A stretch of DNA of 15,505 nucleotides, taken from an uncultured Campylobacter sp. GTDB taxonomy: Bacteria > Campylobacterota > Campylobacteria > Campylobacterales > Campylobacteraceae. The notes under the pieces are model-generated. The model saw only the letters and a list, made by a program, of their open reading frames with translations. It was not told the DNA's origin and ran no database searches. Shown here in pieces: positions 1-6,279 of this stretch (within the stretch, counting starts at the first letter, position 1; every line of letters begins with the position of its first letter). Location: positions 1 through 15,505 of the forward strand of contig NZ_CAJPMA010000039.1 in assembly GCF_905371695.1 (NCBI RefSeq). Direction: 5' to 3'. The position numbers were made by a program, and so were the translations under genes.

Positions 1-221
1 GCTTGCGTCGTAGCGGCCGGTAAGCGGTGCATTACCGAGCGGATGCCAGTAGCTACGCAAGCCTTTTCTTTTGAGGCTACGTAAGTCTGGCTGGCTTTAT
101 CCTCGCCGACTAAAATTACCGCTAGCGCGGGCTCTATGCCTGCGGTTTTTAACGCGGCGGCGTCTTTGGCTACTTCGTCTTTAACCTTCGCGCTAACGGC
201 TTTTCCGTCTAAAATTTGCAT
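1..221 (-). CDS. folD: FolD, bifunctional methylenetetrahydrofolate dehydrogenase/cyclohydrolase (N-terminal part)
   Basis: The gene runs off the left edge; 73 codons from its start are visible. FolD is a cytoplasmic enzyme that oxidises 5,10-methylene-THF to methenyl-THF and hydrolyses that to 10-formyl-THF, supplying one-carbon units. The translation opens MQILDGKAVSAKVKDEVAK. It carries the family strand AVILVGEDKAS (residues 34-44) and the active-site motif QTYVASKEKAC (45-55). Y47 and K51 match the catalytic Tyr and Lys of FolD (K54 in E. coli). ATG at 221 is preceded by AAGGATAG at about 228-235, a good ribosome-binding site. It is divergent from the cytochrome-hemL operon, an arrangement I recall from C. 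jejuni. The NADP-binding C-terminal half is outside the window. Confidence 0.93.
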   Translation of the reverse strand, partial: MQILDGKAVSAKVKDEVAKDAAALKTAGIEPALAVILVGEDKASQTYVASKEKACVATGIRSVMHRLPAATTQ

Positions 222-250
222 TTTCTATCCTTATGCGTTTTTAATCACAA

Positions 251-269
251 AAGTTGTATCATACCCAAA
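251..269. promoter_or_regulatory. Overlapping divergent promoter between folD and the cytochrome-hemL operon
   Basis: The heptamer TATCATA at 257-263 reads as a -10 box in both directions: TATCAT on the plus strand (257-262) and TATGAT on the minus strand (263-258), each one base from TATAAT. Starts about 7 nt downstream would give leaders of roughly 30 nt to folD and 33 nt to the cytochrome ATG at 302. No convincing -35 box is visible, which is usual for Campylobacter sigma-70 promoters. Prediction from sequence only. Confidence 0.45.
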
Positions 270-301
270 ATTTAATTAAAAATTTTGAAATCGGGGCGGC
301 G

Positions 302-676
302 ATGAGGGCGTTTTTTTATATTTTATTAGTTTGCGCGGCGGCGTTCGGAGCGGATTTTATAACAAAGACCGAATATGCCAAAATGCTCTATTCTAACCCG
401 CGCGGTATCGGCTGCGATAAGTGTCACGGCGCGAAAGGGCAGGGCGCGCTAATCTCTAAATTTAAGCGAGCGCGATCGAAAAACGATAAAACTTTAATAG
501 ACGACGAGCTAAGAGCCCCGCGCATCAATAATATAAGCTATGAAGCGTTCGCGAACGCGCTAAATAAGCCCAAAGGCATAATGCCTAGCTATTTTTTAAC
601 GGACGAAGAGAGCGAAATTTTATACGATTACGTAATAAGTTTAGATAAAAATCAGACGAAAGGAAGGAAAAAATGA
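302..676 (+). CDS. Small periplasmic monohaem c-type cytochrome
   Basis: This 124-residue protein begins with a signal peptide (MRAFFYILLVCAAAFGA) and has one haem-binding motif, CDKCH, with C38, C41 and H42. A later MPSYFLTDEE segment offers M94 as the likely distal haem ligand, as in class I cytochromes c. It should be exported and haem-loaded in the periplasm, carrying electrons; its partner is not evident. I chose ATG 302 because a TTG-initiated frame from 254 would start upstream of the predicted -10 box and place a charged stretch before the signal peptide. Its stop overlaps the hemL start by 4 nt (ATGA), so the two are translationally coupled. It sits where C. jejuni has Cj0854c (recalled). 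The spacing between CxxCH and the Met is long and Lys/Arg-rich. Confidence 0.8.
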   Translation: MRAFFYILLVCAAAFGADFITKTEYAKMLYSNPRGIGCDKCHGAKGQGALISKFKRARSKNDKTLIDDELRAPRINNISYEAFANALNKPKGIMPSYFLTDEESEILYDYVISLDKNQTKGRKK

Positions 677-1956
677 CGAATAAAGAGGCCTTTGGCGAAG
701 CTAAAAAATATATTCCGGGAGGCGTTGACTCTCCCGTGCGCGCATTCGGTAGCGTAGGCGGCGAACCTTTTATAGTAGAGCGCGGCGAGGGCGCGTATTT
801 AATCGACGTCGAGGGTAAGCGGTATTTGGATTTTATTCAAAGCTGGGGGCCGCTAATTTTCGGGCACTGCGACGCGGATATCGAGCACGCGGTAATAGAG
901 ACGGCTAAAAAGGGGCTAAGCTTCGGCGCTCCGACGATGCACGAGAGCGATCTAGCGCGGCTAATTTGCGAGACTCATCCGCACGTAGAAAAGATCCGCT
1001 TCGTAAGCTCGGGTACGGAAGCTACGATGAGCGCGATCCGCGTAGCGCGCGGTTTTAGCGGCAAGGACGGACTGATAAAATTCGAAGGCTGCTACCACGG
1101 ACACAGCGACGCGCTTTTGGTAAAGGCAGGCAGCGGTGCTACGACCTACGGTAACGCGTCGAGCGCGGGCGTACCGGCAGATACGGTAAAAAATACGTTT
1201 TTAGCCGTTTATAACGATATTTCAAGCGTTCGCGCGATATTTCAAAGCGGCGCGCGAATAGGCGCGGTCATCATAGAGCCGATCGCGGGAAATATGGGGC
1301 TAGTGCCCGCCGAGCCCGAGTTTTTAAAAGAGCTTCGCAAACTGTGCGACGAGAACGGCGCGGTGCTAATTTTAGACGAGGTTATGAGCGGGTTTCGCGC
1401 TAGCAAGCTAGGCTCGCTACCGTTTCACGGCGTAAAAGCCGATCTTATCACGTTCGGCAAGGTTATCGGCGGCGGCTGCCCCGCGGCGGCGTTCGGCGGA
1501 CGGGCGGAGATTATGGATTGCCTAAGCCCGACGGGAGCCGTGTATCAGGCGGGCACTTTAAGCGGAAATCCCGTAGCGATGGCGGCGGGGCTGGCCTCTA
1601 TCGGTAAAATTTTAAAAGACGAGACGCTTTACGCGCGGCTTGAAAATTTAGCGCGCAGGCTAACGGACGGCTTTAAAGAGGCGGCGCGAGACGCGGGAGT
1701 AGGCCTGCAAACTTGCGTGCGCGGCTCGATGCTCGGATTTTTCTTTAACGAAAAGCCCGTAAAAAACTATGCGGACGCGCTAAAAAGCAATACCGCGCTT
1801 TACGCTAAATTTCATGCGGGGATGCTAGCTTGCGGCGTATATCTGGCGCCTAGCCAGTTCGAGACGGGCTTTATATGCGGCGCGATGAGCGAAGAGCAGA
1901 TCGATTTTGCGGTAGATTGCGCGCGCAAAGTTTTGGCGAAAATTGCTCATGGCTAA
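673..1956 (+). CDS. hemL: Glutamate-1-semialdehyde 2,1-aminomutase
   Basis: HemL is a cytoplasmic PLP enzyme that converts glutamate-1-semialdehyde to 5-aminolevulinate, the last step of the C5 route to haem. The 427-residue length is standard. Visible family motifs are GGVDSPVRAF near the N-terminus, SSGTEATMSAIRVARG (112-127), FEGCYHGHSD (137-146), LDEVMSGFR with cofactor-contacting D235, and LITFGKVIGGG with K263 as the Schiff-base lysine. YQAGTLSGNP (291-300) follows. The ATG at 673 lies behind AGGAAGG (661-667) and overlaps the cytochrome stop. The 3' end overlaps the AtpZ-like gene by 8 nt. Nothing is odd in the protein, and the assignment is secure. Confidence 0.97.
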   Translation: MTNKEAFGEAKKYIPGGVDSPVRAFGSVGGEPFIVERGEGAYLIDVEGKRYLDFIQSWGPLIFGHCDADIEHAVIETAKKGLSFGAPTMHESDLARLICETHPHVEKIRFVSSGTEATMSAIRVARGFSGKDGLIKFEGCYHGHSDALLVKAGSGATTYGNASSAGVPADTVKNTFLAVYNDISSVRAIFQSGARIGAVIIEPIAGNMGLVPAEPEFLKELRKLCDENGAVLILDEVMSGFRASKLGSLPFHGVKADLITFGKVIGGGCPAAAFGGRAEIMDCLSPTGAVYQAGTLSGNPVAMAAGLASIGKILKDETLYARLENLARRLTDGFKEAARDAGVGLQTCVRGSMLGFFFNEKPVKNYADALKSNTALYAKFHAGMLACGVYLAPSQFETGFICGAMSEEQIDFAVDCARKVLAKIAHG

Positions 1957-2230
1957 GCTAAATATCGGTGAAGTCGTAAAAGGCGCCGAGCAACTAAGTC
2001 TGGGTATTTCAATCGTCGTAGCCGTGGCGATCGGCACGGGGCTCGGGTTTTGGCTAAAAAGCGTTACGGGCTGGACGTGGGCGATATTTGCCGGTCTTGC
2101 GCTAGGTATCGCCGCAGCCGTTTTAAACGTCAAAAAAGCCTACGATAAACAGGTAAAAAGCCTAGACGAGCTAAAAGACGAAAATCGTTACAAAGCCCGA
2201 AAAGACGATGACGAGGATGAAGACGAGTGA
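1949..2230 (+). CDS. AtpZ/AtpI-family small membrane protein
   Basis: This 93-residue protein has two membrane helices (about 17-37 and 43-61). The first is Gly-rich and runs into GTGLGFWLKS, the pattern of AtpZ/AtpI-type ATP-synthase accessory proteins. AtpI and AtpZ assist c-ring assembly or Mg/Ca handling around the F1Fo ATP synthase. That role is family knowledge and is not shown here. After a short helical segment the tail is very acidic (DDDEDEDE at 86-93). I chose ATG 1949, six bases inside an in-frame TTG at 1943; it overlaps hemL by 8 nt, indicating coupling. No other atp genes are in the window, so the gene stands apart from the ATP synthase operon, as I recall for Cj0852c in C. jejuni. 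Confidence 0.75.
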   Translation: MAKLNIGEVVKGAEQLSLGISIVVAVAIGTGLGFWLKSVTGWTWAIFAGLALGIAAAVLNVKKAYDKQVKSLDELKDENRYKARKDDDEDEDE

Positions 2231-2232
2231 GT

Positions 2233-2343
2233 ATGCGAAATTTTACGTTTTGCGGCTTTGCTCGCGAAAAAAATAGGGCTAAAATTTTAGCCGTTCGCGT
2301 ACACGAAATTTTACGCGGCAAAGGGGCGAAATTTTGGTTTTAA
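2233..2343 (+). CDS. Candidate 36-residue small ORF bridging the AtpZ-like gene and the next gene
   Basis: An ATG two bases after the AtpZ-like stop opens a frame of 36 codons ending in TAA at 2341-2343, which overlaps the downstream TTG start by 10 nt. The peptide starts MRNFTFCGFAREK, is basic and has no recognisable domain. No strong ribosome-binding site precedes it, so it would depend on coupling to the gene upstream. It contains a perfect 16-bp palindrome (2277-2292) and two copies of CGAAATTTTACG, so it may simply be intergenic DNA. A 36-codon open frame is not rare by chance; the evidence is its placement. Confidence 0.28.
   Translation: MRNFTFCGFAREKNRAKILAVRVHEILRGKGAKFWF
2236..2315. 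repeat. Direct repeat and perfect palindrome in the gap after the AtpZ-like gene
   Basis: CGAAATTTTACG occurs at 2236-2247 and again at 2304-2315. Between them lies the perfect palindrome GGCTAAAATTTTAGCC (2277-2292). The palindrome has no loop and no T-tract after it, so it is a poor terminator. It could be a protein-binding site, or it may reflect the general excess of AAATTT words in this genome. Confidence 0.4.
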
Positions 2344-2927
2344 AACGCCTACTTTTCATCTACGGCGCGCTGTGGGCGGCGCTTACGCTAGCCGGCGCGT
2401 TTGCGGGCGTAAAATTTATCGCTAGCTCGCAGACGGCATTTTTTGCGGCGCTGCTTATAACTGCGGCTACGTTTTTTAGCTACAAAAAGCGGGCGGAGCT
2501 AAGACTGCTAAACGATCGCGACGAAATTTTAGCCCCCGAAGCGGAAAAAGACGAGGCGGAAGCCGAAATTTGGGGCGATGAAAATTTAGACGCGCGAAAT
2601 TTAGCAAACGAAAAGACGCCAAGCGCGCGAGGCGAAAATTTAGGCGGCGAAAATTCGGCGCGCGAGAATTTAAAAAACGAAAATTTTAGCCTAAAAGACG
2701 AGAAAGCCAGGCTAAAACGCCAAAAAACAAGCTTAAAAGATATGAACTTAACCGCCGCATTTACGCCGTATCGCTTGCTGGCCTACGCCGCGCTCGCGCT
2801 GGGGTTTTTAGCGCTTAAGCGTAAAGAAATGCTTGATATCGCGGGGTTTTTAATAGGGCTTGCGGGTATGCCGCTGGGGGCTATGATATTTGGCGTATTA
2901 GGCGCAAAAGCGCGGGACGGCGAATAA
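2334..2927 (+). CDS. Four-helix membrane protein with charged repeat-rich linker
   Basis: I do not recognise a function. The 197-residue protein has predicted membrane helices at about 6-24, 31-50, 145-161 and 167-190. They are split by a charged cytosolic or periplasmic linker (55-140) rich in Glu, Asn and Lys with repeated EN-L/N steps (DENL, GENL, GENS, RENL, NENF). The start is TTG at 2334, seven bases after AAGGGG (2321-2326); no ATG nearby gives a better start. It occupies the position of the putative integral membrane protein Cj0851c in C. jejuni (recalled), which I believe is shorter. The linker coding DNA is built of near-repeats of GGCGAAAATTTA and could be a recent expansion. Its position in the hemL-flhX operon does not indicate a role. 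Confidence 0.7.
   Translation: MVLKRLLFIYGALWAALTLAGAFAGVKFIASSQTAFFAALLITAATFFSYKKRAELRLLNDRDEILAPEAEKDEAEAEIWGDENLDARNLANEKTPSARGENLGGENSARENLKNENFSLKDEKARLKRQKTSLKDMNLTAAFTPYRLLAYAALALGFLALKRKEMLDIAGFLIGLAGMPLGAMIFGVLGAKARDGE
2571..2693 (+). repeat. Degenerate GCGAAAATTTAG repeats coding the linker
   Basis: At least five spaced variants of GCGAAAATTTAG lie here: near 2578, 2594, 2631, 2646 and 2677. They encode the EN-L/N steps of the linker. The copies are imperfect and irregularly spaced, so this is not a clean tandem repeat. Confidence 0.4.
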
Positions 2928-2928
2928 A

Positions 2929-3036
2929 ATGAAAAATTTTAACCCTTTAAAATCCGCGCCTTCTTCGGGCAAAGACCGCGCGGGAATTTACGGACGCTAT
3001 TCGCCTGTAAAAATAAACGCGAAATTTAGGCTATAA
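2929..3036 (+). CDS. Candidate 35-residue small ORF between the membrane protein and the MFS gene
   Basis: An ATG one base after the preceding stop opens 35 codons ending in TAA at 3034-3036, one base before the MFS ATG. Both junctions read TAAAATG. GGGACGG at 2913-2919 is a possible ribosome-binding site nine bases upstream. The peptide begins MKNFNPLKSAPSSGKDRAG, is basic, and has no membrane helix or known domain. Like the candidate at 2233 it starts M-(R/K)-N-F and ends near AKF. That similarity may come from shared AAATTT words. It could be a coupling ORF, a small protein, or chance. Confidence 0.33.
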   Translation: MKNFNPLKSAPSSGKDRAGIYGRYSPVKINAKFRL

Positions 3037-3037
3037 A

Positions 3038-4273
3038 ATGGCGAATAGCAAACGAACTATCCTCTCGATGGCGCCGCTGTTTTTATCGATGAGCCTAATG
3101 TTTTTGGGTAACGGACTTATTATCCCCTCGGCAGGCGTCGAGCTTAAAAACGCGGGGGCGGACGAGCTTGTTATCGGGCTAATTAACACCTGCTTTTTCA
3201 TAGGGGCGATGATTAGTACGATTTTGGCGCATCGCATAGTCTCAAAAGTCGGCCATATCCGCTCGTTCGCTATTTTTACGGCGGTATTTGGCGTATCTGC
3301 TATGCTGCACGCATTGAGTCTAAATTTATATTTTTGGGCGATCTTGCGCGCGCTTTTGGGATTTTGCTATTACGCGCTTTTAATGGTAATAGAAAGCTGG
3401 CTAAACGCTAAAATTTCAAACTCCGTGCGCTCTCGGGTGATCGCGTTTTACGAGGCGGTTTTTTACGTAAGCTTCGGTGCGGGGATTTTGATTTTGGCGC
3501 TAAATTTAGCCTCTTTCGAAGTTTTTATAATAAGCGCGGCGTTTATTATGCTTTCGTCTATTCCGCTTAATTTAATCAAAATCAAAGAGCCGCTCGTCCC
3601 GCAAAAAGAGCGCATAAGCATCCCTAAAATTTTCTCCATCGTCCCGCTGGCGCTTGCGGGCTCGGTTACGGCAGGAGTGCTGGTTAACGGCTTTTTTTCT
3701 ATGTCTAGCGTATTTATTTTATTGCAAGGATACGGAGCGAAGGAGGCGTCTTTTTTCATGACGATAGCGATGGCGGGCGGATTTTGCGCGCAACTATTTA
3801 TAGGTAAATTTTCCGATCGCTTCGGACGCAGACCCGCCATAATCTTATCTTGCGTCACGGCGCTAATCGCCGCTAGCGCATTCTTGCTTTTAAAAAACGC
3901 GAATTTCGCACTCTGGTGCGCTCTGGCGTTTATTTTAGGCAGCGGGATATTTTGTCTTTACGGACTTTCTATCGCTAGGGCCAACGACGAAATAAACGAG
4001 AAAAGCCAAAGCGCCAAAGTCGCTCGCACGCTGCTTTTTAGCTACTCTTTGGGTTCTATCGTCTCGCCGCTGTTAACCGGCGGCGCGATGAAAATTTTCG
4101 GCGTCGGCGGATTTATATACGTCTATATATTTCTGCTGGTTTTTTTACTAGCGTTCGCACTTAGCAAAAAGACGATTGCTGCGCAGTTTCGCAAGAGTTA
4201 CGAGCCACTTACCGTGCGCGCGCACCTTGACGGCGAGTTAAAAACGGGAGGCAGCGATGGCGATTTTAAATAA
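3038..4273 (+). CDS. MFS transporter (YcaD-like)
   Basis: This 411-residue, roughly 12-helix inner-membrane transporter belongs to the major facilitator superfamily. The cytosolic loop motif GKFSDRFGRRP (256-266) is a clear MFS motif A in the second half, and the equivalent first-half loop is degenerate (AHRIVSKVGHIRS, 64-76). ESWLNAK (119-125) after helix 4 resembles the ESWL segment of the YcaD group. The substrate cannot be read from sequence. ATG 3038 follows TTAGG (3026-3030). The 3' end overlaps the FliK-like gene by 17 nt, so they are coupled. It sits where C. jejuni has the MFS gene Cj0850c (recalled). Function is unknown; drug or metabolite efflux is only a possibility. Confidence 0.87.
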   Translation: MANSKRTILSMAPLFLSMSLMFLGNGLIIPSAGVELKNAGADELVIGLINTCFFIGAMISTILAHRIVSKVGHIRSFAIFTAVFGVSAMLHALSLNLYFWAILRALLGFCYYALLMVIESWLNAKISNSVRSRVIAFYEAVFYVSFGAGILILALNLASFEVFIISAAFIMLSSIPLNLIKIKEPLVPQKERISIPKIFSIVPLALAGSVTAGVLVNGFFSMSSVFILLQGYGAKEASFFMTIAMAGGFCAQLFIGKFSDRFGRRPAIILSCVTALIAASAFLLLKNANFALWCALAFILGSGIFCLYGLSIARANDEINEKSQSAKVARTLLFSYSLGSIVSPLLTGGAMKIFGVGGFIYVYIFLLVFLLAFALSKKTIAAQFRKSYEPLTVRAHLDGELKTGGSDGDFK

Positions 4274-5939
4274 TCTAAACGTAACGCAAGCCGCGGTCAA
4301 TCAAAGCCAAATTCCGACCCAAAAGCAGGGCTCTTCGAATTTAGGCGGCGCGGCGCAGACCGACAAGGGCGGATTATTTAAAAACGCCACGCAAAGCACG
4401 CAAGCGGGCGTTTTAACGGACTCGCAAGCCGCCGCGAACGAAGCGCTAGACGGCGCGCAAAAACTCGTCGCGCGGGTGCTGGACGAGCTTAAAAACTCTG
4501 GCTCGCTAACTAAAAGCGCGCGGATAATCGAGCAAGCCAAACAGGCTCAAATAGCGCCGAATTTCGCAAACGACCTGCAAGAATTTGCAAATTCCCTCCA
4601 AACGCAGCTACAAAACGAGCCCGAGCTAAAAGAATTCGTGCTAAAACTTAAAGAATTTTTGCGCCCGATCGCGGATTTAAAGACCGCGCCTCTTGAAAAT
4701 CAGATAAAAAACTCGGGCGTTATGCTGGAAGCCAACCTAAAAAACGCGCTTACGGGCGAAAAACTACCCGCATCTATTCAAAATTTGCTCTCAAATATTA
4801 AGGATTTAAGCGACCCTAAACTTTTAAATCAAATTTTAGATTTAGCAAACGATGAAAATTCGGGTAACGAGGCGTCGTTTTTAAAGTTAAGCAAAATGCT
4901 AAACGAGGCTAAAAGCAGCGCGCAAAATACGCTTGAAGGCTCGAAATTTAAGCAGCTTTTAACGGACGTGGATAAGCTCGATAATATCGCTAAATTTATC
5001 GATAAATCGCTAAATAAAGAGCTAAACGCCGACGCGATCAAAAACCAAATGAATAAAATAAGCGATTTTACGAACGCGCTAAAAGCTAAAATTTCGGCGC
5101 TTCCTAACGAAAAACTAAATCAAAGCGCGGGATTTATTTCAAATTTTAAAGAGCTAAATAAAGCGCTAGACGAACTTCAAGTCGCGCTAAAAAGCGTAAA
5201 TAGCGCAGGCGACGAAGCGGGGCTAATCAAAAACTACGAGGCCGCGACGGGAGGGGGCGAAAATTTAAGTCTGCAAGATAAGCTGGAAACCGCCGCTAGA
5301 AGGCTGGCGCAAACGATAAGCTACGCCGATAAGCAGGCGCACGCCGCAAAGCAAAATTTGCGCGAGACCGGCGCGCTGATAAGGCATCTAAAAACGGCGT
5401 CCGCGGACGTAGCTAAAATCGAGCGTCAAGATATCGAACAGGTGCTAAAAGGGCTAAATTCGGACGTTAAAAACGCGCTGCTTAATATCCAAGACAAGAC
5501 GCAAAATTTACAGCTTAAAGAAAGCGCGGGCAAGATGTTGGCGCAAATCGAAATGCACCAGATGATTTCGGCGCTTCAAGGCGGCGTGCAGACCTTTATG
5601 CCCTACGTTTGGGACGGCGCGCAGGGAGGCAGCGTGGCTTTTAAGCGCGGTAAAAAGGATAAATTTTACGCGCAGATCGATTTAAATTTTGATCGTTACG
5701 GGCAGATTAACGTAATGATCGGGCTTGCGGATAAAAAATATATCGACGTATCGGTGGCGACGCAAACGGCGGAATTTAAGGATTTGATTTTAAGCGAGGC
5801 TAGGGGGCTAAAAAAGGCGATTAGCGAGCTTGGGCTAATCGTATCTAGTTTTAGCGTTAAGACGCTGCCCAAAGATAAGCTTAACGCGAAATTTAAAAAT
5901 TTCGGCGGGCTAGACGTCGGCTATGATAAAAAGGCGTAA
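4257..5939 (+). CDS. FliK-like flagellar hook-length control family protein
   Basis: This is a 560-residue hydrophilic protein. Residues 1-440 are Ala/Asn/Gln/Lys-rich and mostly helical, without Cys. Residues about 445-540 form a compact C-terminal domain resembling the Flg_hook domain of FliK (MPYVWDGAQGG, then AQIDLNFDRYGQINVMIGL, then paired strand and helix up to VSSFSVKTLP). FliK proteins are secreted rulers that bind the FlhB C-terminal domain to switch flagellar export from hook to filament. Here the next gene is a free FlhB C-terminal domain, which supports the reading. C. jejuni has a separate main FliK elsewhere (recalled), so this may be a paralogue like Cj0849c and I give no symbol. 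ATG 4257 follows CGGGAGG (4245-4250) and overlaps the MFS gene. Confidence 0.7.
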   Translation: MAILNNLNVTQAAVNQSQIPTQKQGSSNLGGAAQTDKGGLFKNATQSTQAGVLTDSQAAANEALDGAQKLVARVLDELKNSGSLTKSARIIEQAKQAQIAPNFANDLQEFANSLQTQLQNEPELKEFVLKLKEFLRPIADLKTAPLENQIKNSGVMLEANLKNALTGEKLPASIQNLLSNIKDLSDPKLLNQILDLANDENSGNEASFLKLSKMLNEAKSSAQNTLEGSKFKQLLTDVDKLDNIAKFIDKSLNKELNADAIKNQMNKISDFTNALKAKISALPNEKLNQSAGFISNFKELNKALDELQVALKSVNSAGDEAGLIKNYEAATGGGENLSLQDKLETAARRLAQTISYADKQAHAAKQNLRETGALIRHLKTASADVAKIERQDIEQVLKGLNSDVKNALLNIQDKTQNLQLKESAGKMLAQIEMHQMISALQGGVQTFMPYVWDGAQGGSVAFKRGKKDKFYAQIDLNFDRYGQINVMIGLADKKYIDVSVATQTAEFKDLILSEARGLKKAISELGLIVSSFSVKTLPKDKLNAKFKNFGGLDVGYDKKA

Positions 5940-5941
5940 AA

Positions 5942-6199
5942 ATGGCTAAAAAAAAGGCGGTCGCGCTAGGCTATAACCGCGCCAAAGATAGCGCGCCCAA
6001 GGTGCTTGCAAGCGGCGCGGGCGAGACTGCGAGCAGAATAATAAATCTTGCGCGCGAACATAAAATTCCTATCAAAGAAGATCCTGATTTAATCGAAATT
6101 TTAAGCAAGGTCGAGGTCGAACAGGAAATCCCGCCTAATTTATACAAAGCCGTAGCAGAAATTTTTAGCTTTTTGTATAAAATTACAAATCAAAAATAA
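5942..6199 (+). CDS. flhX: FlhX, free-standing FlhB C-terminal domain homologue
   Basis: The 85-residue protein aligns with the cytosolic part of FlhB/YscU just after the autocleavage site. MAKKKAVALGYNRAKDSAPKV corresponds to the region following NPTH, where FlhB reads YAVAL...Y.....APKV, and AREHKIPIKEDPDL and EIPPNLYKAVAEIFSFLY match the rest. It has no membrane segment and no NPTH, so it cannot self-cleave. In Helicobacter pylori the equivalent (HP1575) can replace the FlhB C-terminal part in flagellar export. It starts two bases after the FliK-like stop behind AAAAGGCG, and the two products probably interact. The gene ends the operon before an AT-rich hairpin. Confidence 0.87.
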   Translation: MAKKKAVALGYNRAKDSAPKVLASGAGETASRIINLAREHKIPIKEDPDLIEILSKVEVEQEIPPNLYKAVAEIFSFLYKITNQK

Positions 6200-6200
6200 A

Positions 6201-6237
6201 TAAAATTTAAAATTTCAGCTAGGAATTTTAAATTTTA
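6201..6237 (+). terminator. AT-rich hairpin after flhX, candidate terminator
   Basis: Arms TAAAATTTAAAATT (6201-6214) and AATTTTAAATTTTA (6224-6237) are perfectly complementary. A T-G and a C-G pair extend the stem to 16, with loop AGCTA (6217-6221). It begins one base after the flhX stop codon. The stem is almost all A/T and is not followed by a clear T-run outside the arm, so termination is likely but not certain. It is nearly symmetrical and could work in either direction. Confidence 0.5.
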
Positions 6238-6239
6238 GG

Positions 6240-6252
6240 TAAAATTAGAGCT
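6240..6252 (+). promoter_or_regulatory. Candidate sigma-70 promoter for the MCP-cheB-cheR operon
   Basis: TAAAAT at 6240-6245, preceded by TTTTAGG, resembles the Campylobacter extended -10 form and would start RNA near 6252, about 28 nt before the receptor ATG. No CGATAT-type sigma-28 box and no GG/GC sigma-54 box is visible in the 80-nt gap. Weak call. Confidence 0.33.
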
Positions 6253-6279
6253 TTCAAAACTCAGATTTACGGAGGAAAT

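Noticed and set aside
254..301. Upstream TTG start extending the cytochrome by 16 residues
   Set aside because: The start would fall on the predicted -10 box and spoil the signal peptide; ATG 302 fits better.
1825..2133. 102-codon minus-strand frame across hemL and the AtpZ-like gene
   Set aside because: It is antisense to two well-supported genes, with composition explained by the other strand.
2277..2292. Perfect 16-bp palindrome as an intrinsic terminator inside the operon
   Set aside because: It has no loop, no downstream T-run, and the genes on both sides appear co-transcribed.
3463..3858. 131-codon open frame on the minus strand inside the MFS gene
   Set aside because: It is the antisense shadow of a clear 12-helix transporter and shows no domain or ribosome-binding site.
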